Shown here: piece after piece, positions 1-11,329 of the stretch
Numbering within the stretch: position 1 is the stretch's first letter
Layout of the letters: each line of letters opens with the position of its first letter
Assembly: GCF_000003855.2 (NCBI RefSeq)
Contig: NW_003101677.1
Coordinates: 3,039,625 to 3,068,957, forward strand
DNA: 29,333 nt
DNA from: Blastomyces gilchristii SLH14081
Lineage: Eukaryota > Ascomycota > Eurotiomycetes > Onygenales > Ajellomycetaceae
Direction: 5' to 3'
Position numbers and translations under genes: made by a program
Notes under the pieces: generated by a model
Databases searched by the model: none
Told to the model about the DNA's origin: nothing
Seen by the model: only the letters and a program-made list of their open reading frames with translations

Positions 1-149
1 GAGTATAATCTCTTCTTCTCTTTATATACGCTGCAGACTGTTTATCTTAGTAGAAACTTATTATCTTATAGACTAGAGTTTATAAATAACAGTGTTAATA
101 TCTTTATTATAATCAGATTCTTAGAAAAGACTGTATTATTCTGACTTAT

Positions 150-455
150 CAGAATTTATAGTATGAAAGTCATGTTTCAGCTTTCACAGATGTCTTATCT
201 ATCTGAATAATTCTTAAGTGAACTTATTCATCTTATCAGAATATTCTTATCACTGAATCTTGAATCAGAGCTTATAATCTCACTTCTCTGAGTTAATAAT
301 CTCTTTAATCTGATATTCTCTTTTACTCTCTAGTACTTTATAAATAGAGTGATAAGTTATAAAGTTCTCTTCTAAGAATTTCTTATATTCACAGAGTAAA
401 GAGACATGAAAAACATTATATATCTATAACTTAGATAACAGTTTTAATCTATAGA
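150..455 (-). pseudogene. pol: Element A integrase C-terminus with chromodomain
   Basis: Minus-strand 422-393 reads IYNVFHVSLL, matching the IHNVFHVSLL signature at the C-terminal edge of Gypsy integrases. It runs on in the same frame to a chromodomain-like segment from about 330 (ESKREYQIKEIINSEK, then after TGA stops EYSDKMNKF and LKHDFHTI at about 150). In chromoviruses this C-terminal chromodomain recognises modified histone tails and steers integration into heterochromatin. The aromatic-cage Trp positions appear as TGA or Arg/Lys codons. Identification rests on order and spacing; this puts A firmly among the chromoviruses. Confidence 0.75.
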
Positions 456-639
456 ACTGTAAACTAATTTTCTTTAATAAGACTCTATCTGTAAGAGATT
501 CAGCTTCTTACTAGATCTCTATATAATGATATTTTCTAGACTTAGTCAGACTCTATTATCTTTCTTAAAACTCTTTATAATATGCTTGAAGTTATAGTAT
601 CTCTTCTTATACTCTTAGATCTTTCTCAAGAATTTACAG

Positions 640-1260
640 GCTTTCTTCTGAATATTCTGAATTCTCTCAACCTGTTCATGAGTATTATCAAACTCTATAG
701 TATACTCTCACAGATCTATCAAGATCATTTATAGATAAGTTTCAGTGAGTATCTCAAAGAGAGTTTTATCTGTACTGACATACTTTAAGTTATTATATAC
801 AAACTTTATAAGTGATAATCAATGTACTTAGTCATTCTGATTGTAATTAACAAAGCACTTCAGATACTGTTTTAATATACTTATTAGATATTCTATCTGA
901 TTATCTGTCTGTTAAGAAAAGATTATACTTAAATCTTGTAAGATCTTTAGTATAATAATCAGATCAGATTAGAACTTCTCTGTGAAGATTAATTCTCTAT
1001 CTGAGATAATATTTACAGGCAATTCATGCAACTGAACTACATTATAAATAAAGATATGAGTTAAATTCCTTGACTTTAAGTTCTTATAGATGAGTATAAA
1101 GTGTGCTATCTTAATAAAGTAATCTACTATTATCAGCACACTATTAAAACAGGTATTATATATATTCTTGCTTTCAGAGAGACTTATAAGAGTGTTCATT
1201 TCTAGCTGTTCTCAAGATTTCTATGAAATGAATAGAGAAGTAAGTTCTTTATATAGTCTA
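640..1260 (-). pseudogene. pol: Element A pol: integrase core
   Basis: The minus-strand segment 1199-969 is an open stretch of the integrase catalytic core: SVLIIVDYFIKIAHF carries the first Asp of the DDE triad, and NIISDRELIF the second (family VSDRG..F). Further along, near 720-640, a helix-like stretch (NTHEQVERIQNIQKK) matches the region after the core. Integrase inserts the cDNA into chromosomal DNA. The third acidic residue is not readable. The reading frame is lost on both sides of the open stretch. Confidence 0.85.
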
Positions 1261-2409
1261 AACTGTACTACTTATGAATTCTGATAAACAGTATAAGAAT
1301 TCACTATCTTCTTTATAAGTTCTTATATCTTCAGTCAGAAGTATTTTCTTATAAGTAACTCATAAGTTCTAGTATCTATAAAATAACTTACTAGAGAAGA
1401 GTTATGATATCTTTTAATAAGTTCTATACATAGAAACTTATTTATAAGTATATAAATTCAGTTCAATCTTTATAAGAGATTATTTAAGTCTCTTTAATTC
1501 TTTATTTCTGCAGGATTGATTTCTGCTGTGAGCAGTTTCTGAATATACTAAGTATATTTATTCTTCAGTTGCAGTTCAGATGATCTGAATAGAAGATCTT
1601 ATAAAAACTTCTACTCTGTTTCTTCTTATATTAGATCTTTCAGAGTGTCTCTTAAAGTCTGCAAACTCTTCAGATTATAGATACTCTCTTCAAGAATTCT
1701 TATAAAGATTCTCAGAGTATTGACTCTCAGTGTTATAGAGAGTAATTATACAGACTTCTCTTCTTTCTCTCTTCTCTTCTCTTATAAGAGATTACAATAC
1801 TCTTCAGTCAATCTGTTTATAATACTCAGTCTGAGTATCTTATAAAGCTTTTCTATCTTCTATAGTCTCTCTATATCTGTTACTCTGATCCTCTTGATAT
1901 AGTCAGATCTGTGAGAGAATCTGTTCACTGAGTTCTTAGTTTTCTTAATATACTCTATCTTGAATCAGAACTCACTCAGTGTCTGTATTTAGTGAATCTA
2001 TTACTGTGAGAGTTTCTTAATTAAAGTAAACTATTATAAGCTGTTATAATCAGTTCTAATAGTAATCACTGTTATAAGACTCTTAAAGTAGTGATATCAG
2101 TGATGAAAAAATTTCACTATTATAAGAAGCTTCTAATTATAAATATTATAGTTGATCTCTATAGATTATATCTTCTGTGAGAAAAAGATTACTGAAACTC
2201 AGTTCTTATTTAACTATAGTTATAAGACTATTTCTGAAATTATAAAGAAGAAGATATCTGTCTTTAATCTGATTAAGAGTAAGAAATTAAAGTGAAACAG
2301 TATCACTGTATCTGTGAATATCTATTTTAATCTTATAAAGACTCTGTGAGCTGCTGAAATAAGAAAGTTCTTATAGTTCTCTCTTCTTAACAATCTCTTC
2401 ATTTTTTAT

Positions 2410-3160
2410 TCACAGAATAACTTCTTCTTATTTTCATTCTTCAGTATGTCTGTAAAAGTCAAGAAGATTCTTATAAACACAAAGATAAACTGTCTATAGA
2501 AATACACAAAGCTCAGAAAGATCTGAATTTTATAAATACTAGTTAGCTTCAGCTATAATAGAATAGTCTCAATCTGCAAAGATTTTATCTGAATATTATC
2601 AGCAGTAATTATATATTCTAGAAAATTAATCTAATAAGTACTGCAGTTATATTTTGTAAGCTTAATATACAGTTCTGTCTTATCTAAGATCTTTAATACA
2701 GTTTATACATACTTAGTGTGTTCTTTCTTCTTTACAGAGTACATTATCACATTATTCAGATATATTATTATAAAGATATTCAGATATATATAAAGTGTTT
2801 TATTAATAAAAGACTGAAATACTACAGAGATATTAGTTAAATTAAAAGATATTACTAGATATTCAAATAATCTCAGTGCAGTTCTAAAGACAGTCTTTCA
2901 TTCATTCTCAGACTGTATTTACAGTCATGTATATACATTAATCATATTCAGTTGTGTGAATATAACAGCTCTTATAAGACAGTTGATTATATTCTTAATC
3001 AGAGATAGAAAATGATGACTCTTTATTATCTTAGAGTTTAGATTGCAGTAGTCTATATATAATCTGAGACCTTTATTCTTCTTCTTCACAAATATTACAG
3101 AGGCTTTCACAGCTTTCACAGAGATCTGTAAAGATCAGATAAACTCATTCTTCAGATTCT
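2410..3160 (-). pseudogene. pol: Element A pol: reverse transcriptase region
   Basis: Minus-strand translation of 3119-2925 gives a typical Gypsy RT N-terminal block: KAVKASVIFVKKKNKGLRL, then an IDYCNLN motif (DYR.LN in the family) and FTQLNMINVY (FTKLDL..AY, first catalytic Asp now Asn). From about 2599 to 2440 the RT thumb/connection region is readable (QIFLSFVYFYRQFI, family FLGF.NFYRRFI). The central YxDD block between them is too decayed to read. RT copies the element RNA into cDNA inside the particle. Frameshifts and stops rule out function. Confidence 0.85.
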
Positions 3161-4399
3161 TCTTTATATAAGTCTGTAAGATCTCTGTCTCATGATGAGA
3201 GAGCTTATAAATTAGTTCTTAAAAGAGTTTCTACTCTTCTATTAAATCTATTATCAGATTCTTCTTATAGTGAGATGAAAGCTTAGCTATCTTTACTGAG
3301 TTAAATATCTCTGTAAGATCTTAGTATTTCTCTGATATCTGAAGCTCAGTTTTCATAACTGTGAAGTTCTCAGATATTTGTAAAGTTAATATATAGATGA
3401 GCTTGTCTTCTCTAATTAACTCTACAGTATTAACTGATTCTATCTCTGTAAGTAAGTCTGTTAACACTGATTGAAAGTATAAACTTAACTCATAGACAGC
3501 TATGTGTGAATTGTATCTTTAAAGCTATACAAGTTTTAAGTATATATCATCTATGATGTCTGTGATAATTACACTTTCTGTAAATCTTCTTCAGATTTCA
3601 GAGAGATCTTGTAATTCAAAGATAACTTTTATAAGTCTCTCAGCTCTTAGATCTTAGTTCTCATACTCTGCTTATTATAAGAGTAGATTCTCAGTTTTCA
3701 TTACTTAACTTATTCATTTCATGAGCTTTAGAGACACTATAGTGATCTGAGATTCTGAGTTTATCAATACTTCTTATACTTATAAGACAGCAGTACTGCA
3801 GTGCAGTCTCTCTCTATAAGTATGTATTTTCATTAAAGAAGTAACAGATTCAGATATCAGCTTCAAGACTCTTAAAAAGGCTGTAGCTGACTCTGTCTAT
3901 AACTTCTCAAATTTCTATTTTAATTTATCTGAATAGTTTATGTAAAGATGTTCTGATTTAAAATAGATGAAATAAAGACTCTTTTTCTTAATCTCTCTAT
4001 TATACACTTTATTTATAGAAGCTTATGAAGCTCTCTCTCTCTACTCAGTAGTCAGACATGAATCTCTCAATATCTTATTATCTTTTTTCAGTAAATTTAT
4101 TCTCTGTTATTCTGATTCTTATAAGACTGCTTAGTGATTCACTCTCTGTAGATCTGTGACTCTCACAGTGATCTACAAGTAATGACTAAGAGTTATCAGT
4201 TTCTTTAAAATTAAGAACTTAGAGTCTTGCTTAATAGGCTTATTCTGTATATCTTTATTCAGTTCTTTTATAAATATTATTATTCAGATCTTGTTTCATA
4301 GCTCTGTTCAGATCTTAATTCATATTATAATTTTATAAAATGCTATAAGTAGTCTTCAGCAGATTTCTTATTCCTTGTTCTAATATTAATGATTATAGC

Positions 4400-4996
4400 T
4401 TAGATATTCTCTGTTCAGCTTATAAAGTTCTTCAACTTATTCTCTAAATAGATCTTGAGAACAGATCAGCAGAATCTCTTATAATTATTCTCTAGATAAT
4501 TCAGCTAGTTCTTAACTTCAGCATAGTAGAGATGTATTAATATATAGATAACAGCTTCTTCATATTTCATATTACACAGTCAGACTTGTGAGTCAATTTT
4601 AAATACAAATGTGTAAAAGCTTTTATAGATTGTAGTTCAGTAAGTAATCTTAAGTGATTATAACTTCAGAAAGTTTCTTTTCAGTTTATAAATGTCTCTG
4701 AACATCATGTCTAGAGACTCAGTGCAAGAATGTTTACAGATAGTAAGTATTTCTTGTAGAAAAATAGCTTGATTCTGTAGAAGATGCTCAAGAATATTCT
4801 TCACTGAGATTGATTTATTTATAAGTTTGAAGAATTTCTCTGTCACAGATGTAGAGAATAATATTCTGTGAGTAATTAATAAGTTCTCTGAGACTTCTTT
4901 TATAAGAGTTATTCATGAGTCAGATGACTGCTTCTGAGTGTCTGTAGTAGAGTTCACAGAGATTGAAGCATATGAGTTTCTAGTTCTTTCAGTCAT
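4400..4996 (-). pseudogene. gag: Element A gag (capsid-like) pseudogene
   Basis: The minus-strand frame starts with ATG at 4996-4994 (MTERTRNSYASIS) and is open to about 4655 apart from one TGA near 4904. It continues in the same frame with scattered stops through residues such as NMKYEEAVIYILIHLYYA and LENKLKNF to about 4400. The length, the polar N-terminus and the position between LTR and reverse transcriptase fit a Ty3/Gypsy Gag, the structural protein of the cytoplasmic virus-like particle. I could not find an intact CCHC zinc knuckle downstream. Several stops are TGA or TAG where Arg, Trp or Gln codons would be expected, as RIP produces. Confidence 0.6.
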
Positions 4997-5028
4997 AACA
5001 GGTGATTAATGACTGACAGAGCTTGAAA

Positions 5029-5286
5029 TGTAAGAATAAGTACTCACAGATAATTATTCAGGTGTTTACAGCTTAATATAATATATACTGTTAACTACTA
5101 GAAGTATTTACAGTAGAAAGATAAAATATAGAAATTAAATGTTTAATAGTATTCAAGCTGAGTTATAAATAGTAGTCACGAACTTCAGTCTATATAGTTG
5201 TGTGTAGTCAAGGGCTGCTAACTCTATTGATTACGCGAGAGATAGACATAGAGGTAAAGAATCCGTGAGAAGCGGGATTTCTTACA
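5029..5286 (-). repeat. Probable 5' LTR of element A
   Basis: In minus orientation this block begins TGTAAGAAATCCCGC and ends TTATTCTTACA, so it has TG...CA ends, and it lies just upstream of the A gag start at 4996. A TATA-like TATTTATAAC lies at 5162-5171 in minus orientation. The outer 80 bp retain several CpG sites, unlike the body of A. The partner LTR is off the window, so the boundaries are inferred; the right one is set where homology with element E's leader resumes (5287). Confidence 0.45.
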
Positions 5287-5417
5287 CTCTGTAACAAGAT
5301 CTTATAAGAGAATATCAGTGAAAGATCTGAGAGTTCTGACAGGCTAGATATATGAGATATTTATACAATTACACTTCTGATTTCACAGTTATTATATATC
5401 TGATAAATAATATAATC
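5287..5417 (+). other. Element B leader remnant
   Basis: This non-coding stretch matches E at about 25659-25805, for example the shared ACTCTGTAACAAGATCTTAT and AGATCTGAGAGTTCTGACA. It lies between the junction with A and the gag start at 5418. E carries a small internal duplication of the GTAACAAGATCTTA segment that B lacks. No other signal is seen. Confidence 0.6.
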
Positions 5418-6400
5418 ATGTCTGATGATAACATGGAAGAACTCTTGAATGCAAGTATAGACACAGTGTCACAGTGGCTTTAAGCAATGTTGAAATTACA
5501 GCAATAATAAATAGCTGATATACATGCAACTTAATAACATCAATATGAAAACATTGAATGATTGTCTCAACAAGAAATCCCTGTACAGACAATTTCAATC
5601 TTAACAGAATTGAATATAAATATAATACAAACACTGAAGCAATGCTTAGATGCTTCTGCATATTTTAATATTTCTAATCTCACTCTCTATTCATTATAAA
5701 GATTGAAAATGCTTGCAAAACTAAGTGTAGATGAAGATATCATCAGTTCATTAACTAATCAAGATTGATATATTAACAGACAATTGAAGGATCACATGAG
5801 ACAGAAGTTTTATTTATGAATGAAAGCTTATAAATTAGTGTTACAGATGTCTGATAATATTATCAAATATCTTGATAGCCTGTTCTGAGACACTACTATG
5901 TAATAGAAAGTATTAGATTGATTACAGAGTGTCTGACAGAGAAACACTTCTCTTACAACATTTATCTCTGACTTTAACATTAAGATTCTAGAAGCAGGTG
6001 ATCAATCTTGAGAGAATTGAATAAAAATTAGTATACTCAAGAAGACATTGACTTTTAAACTCTTACAGACTCTTATAAGTGTTGATAAAGACTTAACTTA
6101 TAAAGGCTTCTGCATACAACTCTGGACACTGAATGACTGTCTTATCAAGCTCAAGAGTATACAGAACAATGATAGAAGATATTACATCTCAGTCACTTAT
6201 ACATCTGTACTGAATAATAATAATAATGATGCAGATGTTATGAACTGAGTAGACTTAAATATCTATATATAAGCAAGAGTCTTTACTATCTGAAAAGACT
6301 TCTGAGTTTCTGAGATCACTTCTGAAGAAGGCATCAATCAATGTTAATAAGAAGTATGCATCAATTATAACTGATCAGAATATATTACTTACAACTGTTA
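5418..6400 (+). pseudogene. gag: Element B gag pseudogene with mutated zinc knuckle
   Basis: The ATG at 5418 (MSDDNMEELL) aligns with the ATG at 25806 of E. The capsid part follows with many stops and at least one frame change; a clean segment lies at 6048-6248 (LISVDKDLTYKGF, YYISVTYTSVL). The nucleocapsid zinc knuckle is at 6357-6398: C-x2-Y-x4-Y-x4-C with a TGA inside, where E has the intact C-x2-C-x4-H-x4-C. Both changes (TGT to TAT, CAC to TAT) are RIP-type transitions. Gag packages the element RNA. Confidence 0.8.
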
Positions 6401-6589
6401 ATCAGTCTATATTTCTTCTCATAAGAAGATTAATGCTGACAGTCTGTGCCAATCACATGGCATTAAAAGAAGATTTGAAAGATAACTATGAGAATATTCT
6501 AATATAACAGAGAAAAGATTAGCTTCTGTTCAAAGTTATAAATAGAAGATTGAAGAGATCAGATGATAATAATGTAAAGAGAAAATAAT

Positions 6590-6965
6590 AATGAATGTAA
6601 TTCTTGTATCTACTATGATTGATAATATGTATAATATGCAAGTCATGATAGATAGCAGTCTATATCATTATGCAATGATTAAATCTTCAGTTGTAAGATG
6701 TTATAATCTTCAGTGTATTCTTTTATTAAAACTCTGACTTCTCACAGAATTTATTGATTTAAAGAACCTTCATATCTGTTACATGATAAAACTAAGTATA
6801 GATATTGAAGAACATTAATGTGAAGATGCTTATATATATGAGATTGATAATCTTGACTATAATCTTATACTAGAGCTTGTCTGACTATCTGAATAAGACA
6901 TCTTATTAAATGCTTAAAACAGAAGCTTAATATTCTCTAACAATGATAGAATTCACAAAGATAAT
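6590..6965 (+). pseudogene. pol: Element B aspartic protease region
   Basis: The translation contains VMIDSSLYHY, which lines up with the family active site (A/V)LIDSGA, the Gly being mutated. It also has NLDYNLILEL, then DILLN and RSLIFSN, matching the DYDxILG and following strands of retroviral-type proteases. The domain lies between the zinc knuckle and the RT, as expected for Gypsy Pol. The protease would cut Gag-Pol in the particle. E carries the same region with MIDSD at the active site. Confidence 0.7.
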
Positions 6966-7369
6966 ATTTACAAGACTATGAACCTTACACAGATCTCTGT
7001 CAATGCTTATGAAATGCTGTGAAAAAGAAGTCATTGATAAAATCACTGACAAAGTCACTGATAGTAGAATTATATATCAATCTATTCTATCAGTCTGACT
7101 AATATTAAGAAAGTTCTAGAGAAGTTATCTTATACTATAATAATAGATTCTCATACAAAACTCTCTTATCAATATCATGAATATCTAGATGTCTTTTAAC
7201 AAGATAATACTATGAATATATCTCTCTTACAAGATTCAGAAGTAGATCACAGTATCAAGTTAGAAAAGAAGAATAATAAAAACTCTGAGTTATCATAAGA
7301 CTCTCTTTATAATATGTCTTAAGATGAACTTCTTCTTTGAAAAACACTCAATGATCTGTTGAATAAGAG

Positions 7370-8560
7370 ATTTATATATATTAGTAACTCTTCTGCTACA
7401 GCTTCTATTCTCTCTGTGAAGAAATCAGATAAAGAACTCTGATTCTGTGTGAACTATTGAAATCTGAATAGATTGATAAAGAAATATTGTTATCTCTTAT
7501 CTCTTATCAACAAAATCCTAGTATGTATCAGACAAGCTTAATAATTTACAAAGCTAGATGTCATTGCTGTGTTTGATAAGATTTGTATCACTGAAGAAGA
7601 TGAATAACTTACAGTATTCTGAACATGTTATAATCTTTTTAAATGAGTAGTGACACTCTTTGAACTGACTAATACTTTCAGTACATTTCAGAAGTATATT
7701 AACTGAGCACTCTGAGATTTTCTTAATAAATTTATATCTTCATATCTAGATAATATTCTCATCTTCATTAATCAATTCAGAAAGAAATATTAAAAACATA
7801 TGTAAAGAGTATTACAATAATTATAAGAAGCAGAACTATCTGTAGATATTGATCAGTATAATTTTAGAGTTAAGAGTATAAAATACCTAGATTTTATCAT
7901 AGAAGCTGATAAGAAGATTCAAATGAATTCTGAGAAGATCTTTATTATTCTTGAATGAGAAACTTCATGTACTGTGAAAGATGAATAATACTTCATCAGA
8001 TTTACTAACTTCTATCAGTGATTTATATAAAACTTCTCAGATATTACAAGATCACTTACAGAACTTACTAAGAAGAACTCAGTATTTCAGTGATCAGCAG
8101 ACACTGAAGCTGTATTCATATAAATGAAGAAGATATTTATTAATATTTCTCTGCTGATAATATTTGATTCTGATTATAAAAGAGTTATTGAAGATGATTT
8201 CTCTGACTATATCATAGAAGAAGCTATATTACAATATAATAATAAAGATGTCTTACAATTATATATCTTTATATCTAAGAAACTTAGTTCTGCTGAATGC
8301 AATTACAAGATCTATAATAAGAAACTTCTCATAATTATACACTGTTTAGAAGAATGAGACTCTGAACTCTGAAGTATCTTCAAATTTGAGATAATCACAG
8401 ATTATAAGAATCTCAAGTATTTCATAATTATCTGCAATCTTATCAAATGTCAGATGTAATAGTTCAAGGTATTAAACTGTTTTCATTTCACTATACACTA
8501 TCACTTCAGTAGTTAGAACTTAATAACAGATGCTATCTCACAATGAGAGTAAGATATGCT
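7370..8560 (+). pseudogene. pol: Element B reverse transcriptase and RNase H
   Basis: Readable RT blocks are SSATASILSVKK, FCVNY.NLN, FTKLDVIAVFDKI (first catalytic Asp kept), TNTFSTFQKYIN and YLDNILIF at 7743-7754, where the second Asp of YLDD has become Asn (GAC to AAT). The connection (KYLDFIIEADKKI, RFTNFY) leads to RNase H at 8124-8357: EDDFSDYIIEEAILQ, SKKLSSAECNYKIYNKKLL and ITDYKNLKYF, the hallmark strings of fungal Gypsy RNase H. RT and RNase H together make the double-stranded cDNA. About a dozen stops are in frame. Confidence 0.9.
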
Positions 8561-8689
8561 ATTCAATATAATTGACACATGTTAAATGAACTGAGAACAC
8601 TGACTCTTGAATCTGAAGATATTAGTTGATTATAATGAGACTACTTATGATACTATATATACTTCACTAATCAGAATATCTTCTGAATC

Positions 8690-9590
8690 TACACTAAATG
8701 AATTGTAGCATATAAATGCAAGAGATGCATGATTCTTATATAACTGATCACTCAGGTCATGCACAACTGTATTGAATAATCTCTTGAGAGTTCTACTAGT
8801 CTGAGATATTAAACAGTATCAGATGTTTTGTCTGAAACTGTAATCATTATTTCTCTATCATCTTGTAAAAGAACTGTAGAAAAGAGCTGCTGAAACTGCT
8901 TAATATCTCTGATAGAATCTCTTAAGATGTGATAATTAACTTCACTATTAATCTCTCTGAGAGTACAAGTTGTAGAAATGTTTTAATTATTATGAACTGA
9001 TTAAGTAAAGATATAATATTGAAATCTTATGATAAGATGAATACTGAACAAGTCACTGAAGTCTTTCTATGAAGCCTGTTCTATTGAATGCATGAATTAC
9101 TCATATCTATAGTATCAGATCAGAGCTGTTAATTTATGAGCACTCTCTGAATAAGAATCTATCAAGTTCTTAAGATTACACACTTTATTAACTGTCTATC
9201 ACTCTGAGACTGATAATGCATCAGAACAGACAATTCAGACTGTAAAGAATTTTCTTTATAAGTTCTATATTCACTTATAAGATGATTGATATAATCTTCT
9301 TCTACACACAGAGATTACTATCAATGACTGAGATGCTATCTTAACAGATGTAAGCCTGTTCTTTCTTATACACAGTTATTATATGAAAGTGTTAAATCTT
9401 CTAGAGATCACACAGTTCACACTAAATCTCTGTAGTTCAATTCAGATCACTGATAATATAGTGATAAAGCTTCAAGATATCTGTGACTGAGCAGAAGCCT
9501 TTATAATGAGTGTTAAACAAGATTAAGAAGATCAAGTCAATATCTGATAAGATTTCACAGAACAGTATAAGATAGAAGATCTTATATAAT
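8690..9590 (+). pseudogene. pol: Element B integrase
   Basis: A decayed zinc-binding region ends near 8990 (CFNYYELIK, family C-x2-C). The second catalytic Asp is in IVSDQS near 9107-9124. The third acidic residue lies in YHSETDNASEQTIQTV (about 9190-9240), followed by DAILTDVSLFFLIHSYYMKVLNLLE, all typical of the core end. The distance from the Cys pair to IVSD is only about 42 codons, where roughly 100 are usual, so the first Asp region seems to be deleted. Confidence 0.8.
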
Positions 9591-9990
9591 TGAATCTTAG
9601 AAATATACAAATCACATACTTATTGTGTATATTAAACTATTGTTATGTGAAATATACAGTGACAGAAGTTTTAGACAGTTACAAGTACTGTTTTAATACT
9701 TCATCAGAGATGTATAATATATTTTATACAAGCTTACTCTATTACACTGTTATCAACTCATTCCCTTCATAACTGACTTCTGACTGACAGTCACCAGAGA
9801 TCATAGAAGAAGATAATGAACTTAAGTGAGAGATTGAGAATATTCTCAATGAGAGACTTTCACAGGTGCAGTTAATAATATCTTGTAAAATGAGTTGACT
9901 ATAATTATGTGACCTGAACTCTGAGTGCTGTGTTATCTGAGACCGCGGTTCTTGACTGATCAGAAATACACAAGATTAGAGAAGAAGAAA
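9590..9990 (+). pseudogene. pol: Element B integrase C-terminus and chromodomain
   Basis: An open stretch at 9590-9772 includes SSEMYNIFYTSLL, the equivalent of the MxIHNVFHVSLL motif, and ends INSFPS. A chromodomain follows from 9794: PEIIEEDNEL, TGA, EIENILNERLSQ, then after a one-base frame shift LVK (TGA) VDYNYVT (TGA), matching the family LVKWxGY...TWEP with Trp codons turned to TGA, then LSETAVLD. This is a second chromovirus C-terminus in the window, different in sequence from that of A. The tail overlaps the polypurine tract. Confidence 0.8.
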
Positions 9991-9991
9991 G
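9979..9991 (+). promoter_or_regulatory. Polypurine tract of element B
   Basis: GAGAAGAAGAAAG lies 4 bp before the mapped start of the 3' LTR (9996). Gypsy elements prime plus-strand DNA from such a tract just 5' of the 3' LTR, so it independently supports the LTR boundary. Confidence 0.6.
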
Positions 9992-9995
9992 CTAA

Positions 9996-10290
9996 TATAA
10001 TAAACTGCATCTGATCAATTATATAGACTATTTCATTACACTTTGTAGATTCTGCTGAAAGCTCTGATTCTCAGTCATTCTCAATCACTGATTCTCAGCT
10101 GAAAAACTCACAGAATTTCTATTCTTTCACTCTGAAGCGTCACTGTGTATATCATTATATACATGTATAAATATTCACTCTGATCACTGATTCTCACACT
10201 TTCTCTTTCTTTTTCTTCTTTAACATTTTTCACTTTGTTATATAAGATCTATAAATATTATACTGATCTATTCGGCGTAGGCCTCTTATA
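9996..10290 (+). repeat. 3' LTR of element B
   Basis: It aligns end to end with the 5' LTR of E (25177-25498). The first 13 bases are TATAATAAACTGC here and TGTAGCGGGCTGC in E, and all differences are G/A or C/T. It ends CCTCTTATA (E: CCTCTTACA). It shares AATTATATAGACTATT, CAGAATTTCTATTCTTTCA, a TATA box (TATATAAG, 10239-10246) and GTAGGCCTCTTA. It is 27 bp shorter than in E because E has a 44-bp duplication. The next bases, TTACA, are the likely right target-site copy. Confidence 0.85.
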
Positions 10291-10480
10291 TTACACATCG
10301 AAATATAATGAATCTAGACTTGAATGTTATTATTAAAGTGCTGAATTCTTTGAAAAAGAAATTCTCTGAGTGAAAATCTTGATATTATGAGTATTAAGCT
10401 TACTTTAACTGTGAATGTCAAAATCATAGCATAAAGAATTACACACAGTGTGCACAGTCAAGAGAGGTAAGAGAGTCAAA
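10291..10480 (+). pseudogene. gag: Element C gag C-terminus with mutated zinc knuckle
   Basis: Near 10399-10440 the plus-strand frame reads YFNCECQNHSIKNYTQ. This is a nucleocapsid knuckle C-x2-C-x4-H-x4-C with the first and last Cys turned to Tyr (TGC/TGT to TAC). D reads CYNC..., keeping the first Cys, at about 21430. Only the end of Gag is present, because B's LTR abuts at 10290. Confidence 0.7.
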
Positions 10481-10689
10481 AAACTAGCAGAATCAGTAAG
10501 CTCAGAGACACTCACTGATATTCTATGAAGAGTTTTTAAAGTGAAAGAGATATCTGTGTTAGATGATGTTCTGAATTCTGTAAATGTAAAAAGAAAGCAG
10601 ACTTCTGACTGAGATACAGATGAGAAAGAAGCAGACACTCATCTCAATATCTTAAGATCTGAAATATTAATGTATAGAAATCACTTGAG

Positions 10690-11110
10690 TAAGAATTGAA
10701 AGATAACTGTAAAAGTGTTAGCAGACACAGAAGCTTTTATATAATATATTAATAATTATATAATCTGAAGACTGAAAGAGATCTGCTCAGTAAATAATTC
10801 TCAATATATAAGATTATCTGATAACTGATATTTAGTGATATTTATAAGAGTAAAAGAGCTCTTGCACTTCAGAGAATGATCTTGCTATATTTAAGCGCGA
10901 GAGCTGCAGAATGTGAAATATGATCTTATTTTCAGACTTGATTAGTTTTGAAGATTCAATTCACAGATTTAATGATATACATATTATATACAGTTAACTG
11001 ATAGAAAAGAAAACAGTTCATATAATTCTATCAACTGATATGAGAAGAACATTTCATATCTCTGATATAGAAGAATTAAATCTGCTTATATATTAACAAG
11101 TAAAGAGAAT
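10690..11110 (+). pseudogene. pol: Element C aspartic protease region
   Basis: KVLADTEAF at about 10713-10740 matches the active site (V/A)LxDTGA with the Gly changed to Glu (GpG to GpA). It is followed by YINNYII. The equivalent in D reads KVLANTEAS, with the catalytic Asp itself lost. The rest of the domain is decayed, but its position between knuckle and RT is as expected. A short AT-rich linker runs on to the RT. Confidence 0.65.
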
Positions 11111-11329
11111 GATTTATAAGATCTTATCTAAAAGTATTCTGTGTATTATCTGAGATCTGAAAGAGGAGAAAATCAAGATAAAGCATATATAAGAGAACAG
11201 ATGAATAAAGAAACTTCTGAAGAAGTATGAAAAGATCTTCTGAACAGATCTTTCACTGAAATTGCTGCTAAAATGAGAATTCATACATAATATTAACACA
11301 GAGAATATGAAACTAGTCAATCAAAATAC

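Larger units (their letters stand above)
1..5286 (-). mobile_element. Element A: decayed Ty3/Gypsy chromovirus, 3' end off window
   Basis: Read on the minus strand from 5286 down to 1, the domain order is LTR, Gag, reverse transcriptase, integrase, chromodomain. This is the order of Ty3/Gypsy (Metaviridae) chromoviruses. Every domain carries in-frame stops, so the copy is dead. The 3' LTR is not in the window. Protease and RNase H should lie near 3900-3200 and 2400-1900, but I could not pick out their motifs. Its right end abuts the leader of element B, whose own 5' LTR is missing, so A most likely inserted into B. Its Pol sequence differs from B/E and C/D, so it is a third family here. Confidence 0.85.
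5287..10290 (+). mobile_element. Element B: decayed Ty3/Gypsy chromovirus, 5' end interrupted by A
   Basis: Plus-strand order is leader, Gag, protease, RT, RNase H, integrase, chromodomain and 3' LTR. It is the same family as element E: alignable from 5288 (E at about 25659) through about 8715, and again in the LTR. E has a 5' LTR and 160 bp of leader before the point where B begins; B lacks both, and A's LTR abuts instead. The 3' LTR ends at 10290 and is followed directly by mid-gag sequence of family C/D, so B inserted into C. All ORFs are broken. Confidence 0.85.

Noticed and set aside
5196..5286. A 5' LTR for element B, since TGTAGTCAAGGGCTGC resembles E's TGTAGCGGGCTGC
   Set aside because: The likeness ends after about 16 bases and the rest does not align with the LTR of E or B. 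The block reads better as the start of A's LTR on the minus strand.
5416..5661. Minus-strand open frame, with counterpart at 25810-26007
   Set aside because: Antisense to the gag start of B and E; the sense frame carries the homology.
10405..10638. Minus-strand Ser/Phe-rich frame, also at 21386-21685
   Set aside because: It is antisense to the gag knuckle region of C and D; present in both copies only because the sense strand is homologous.
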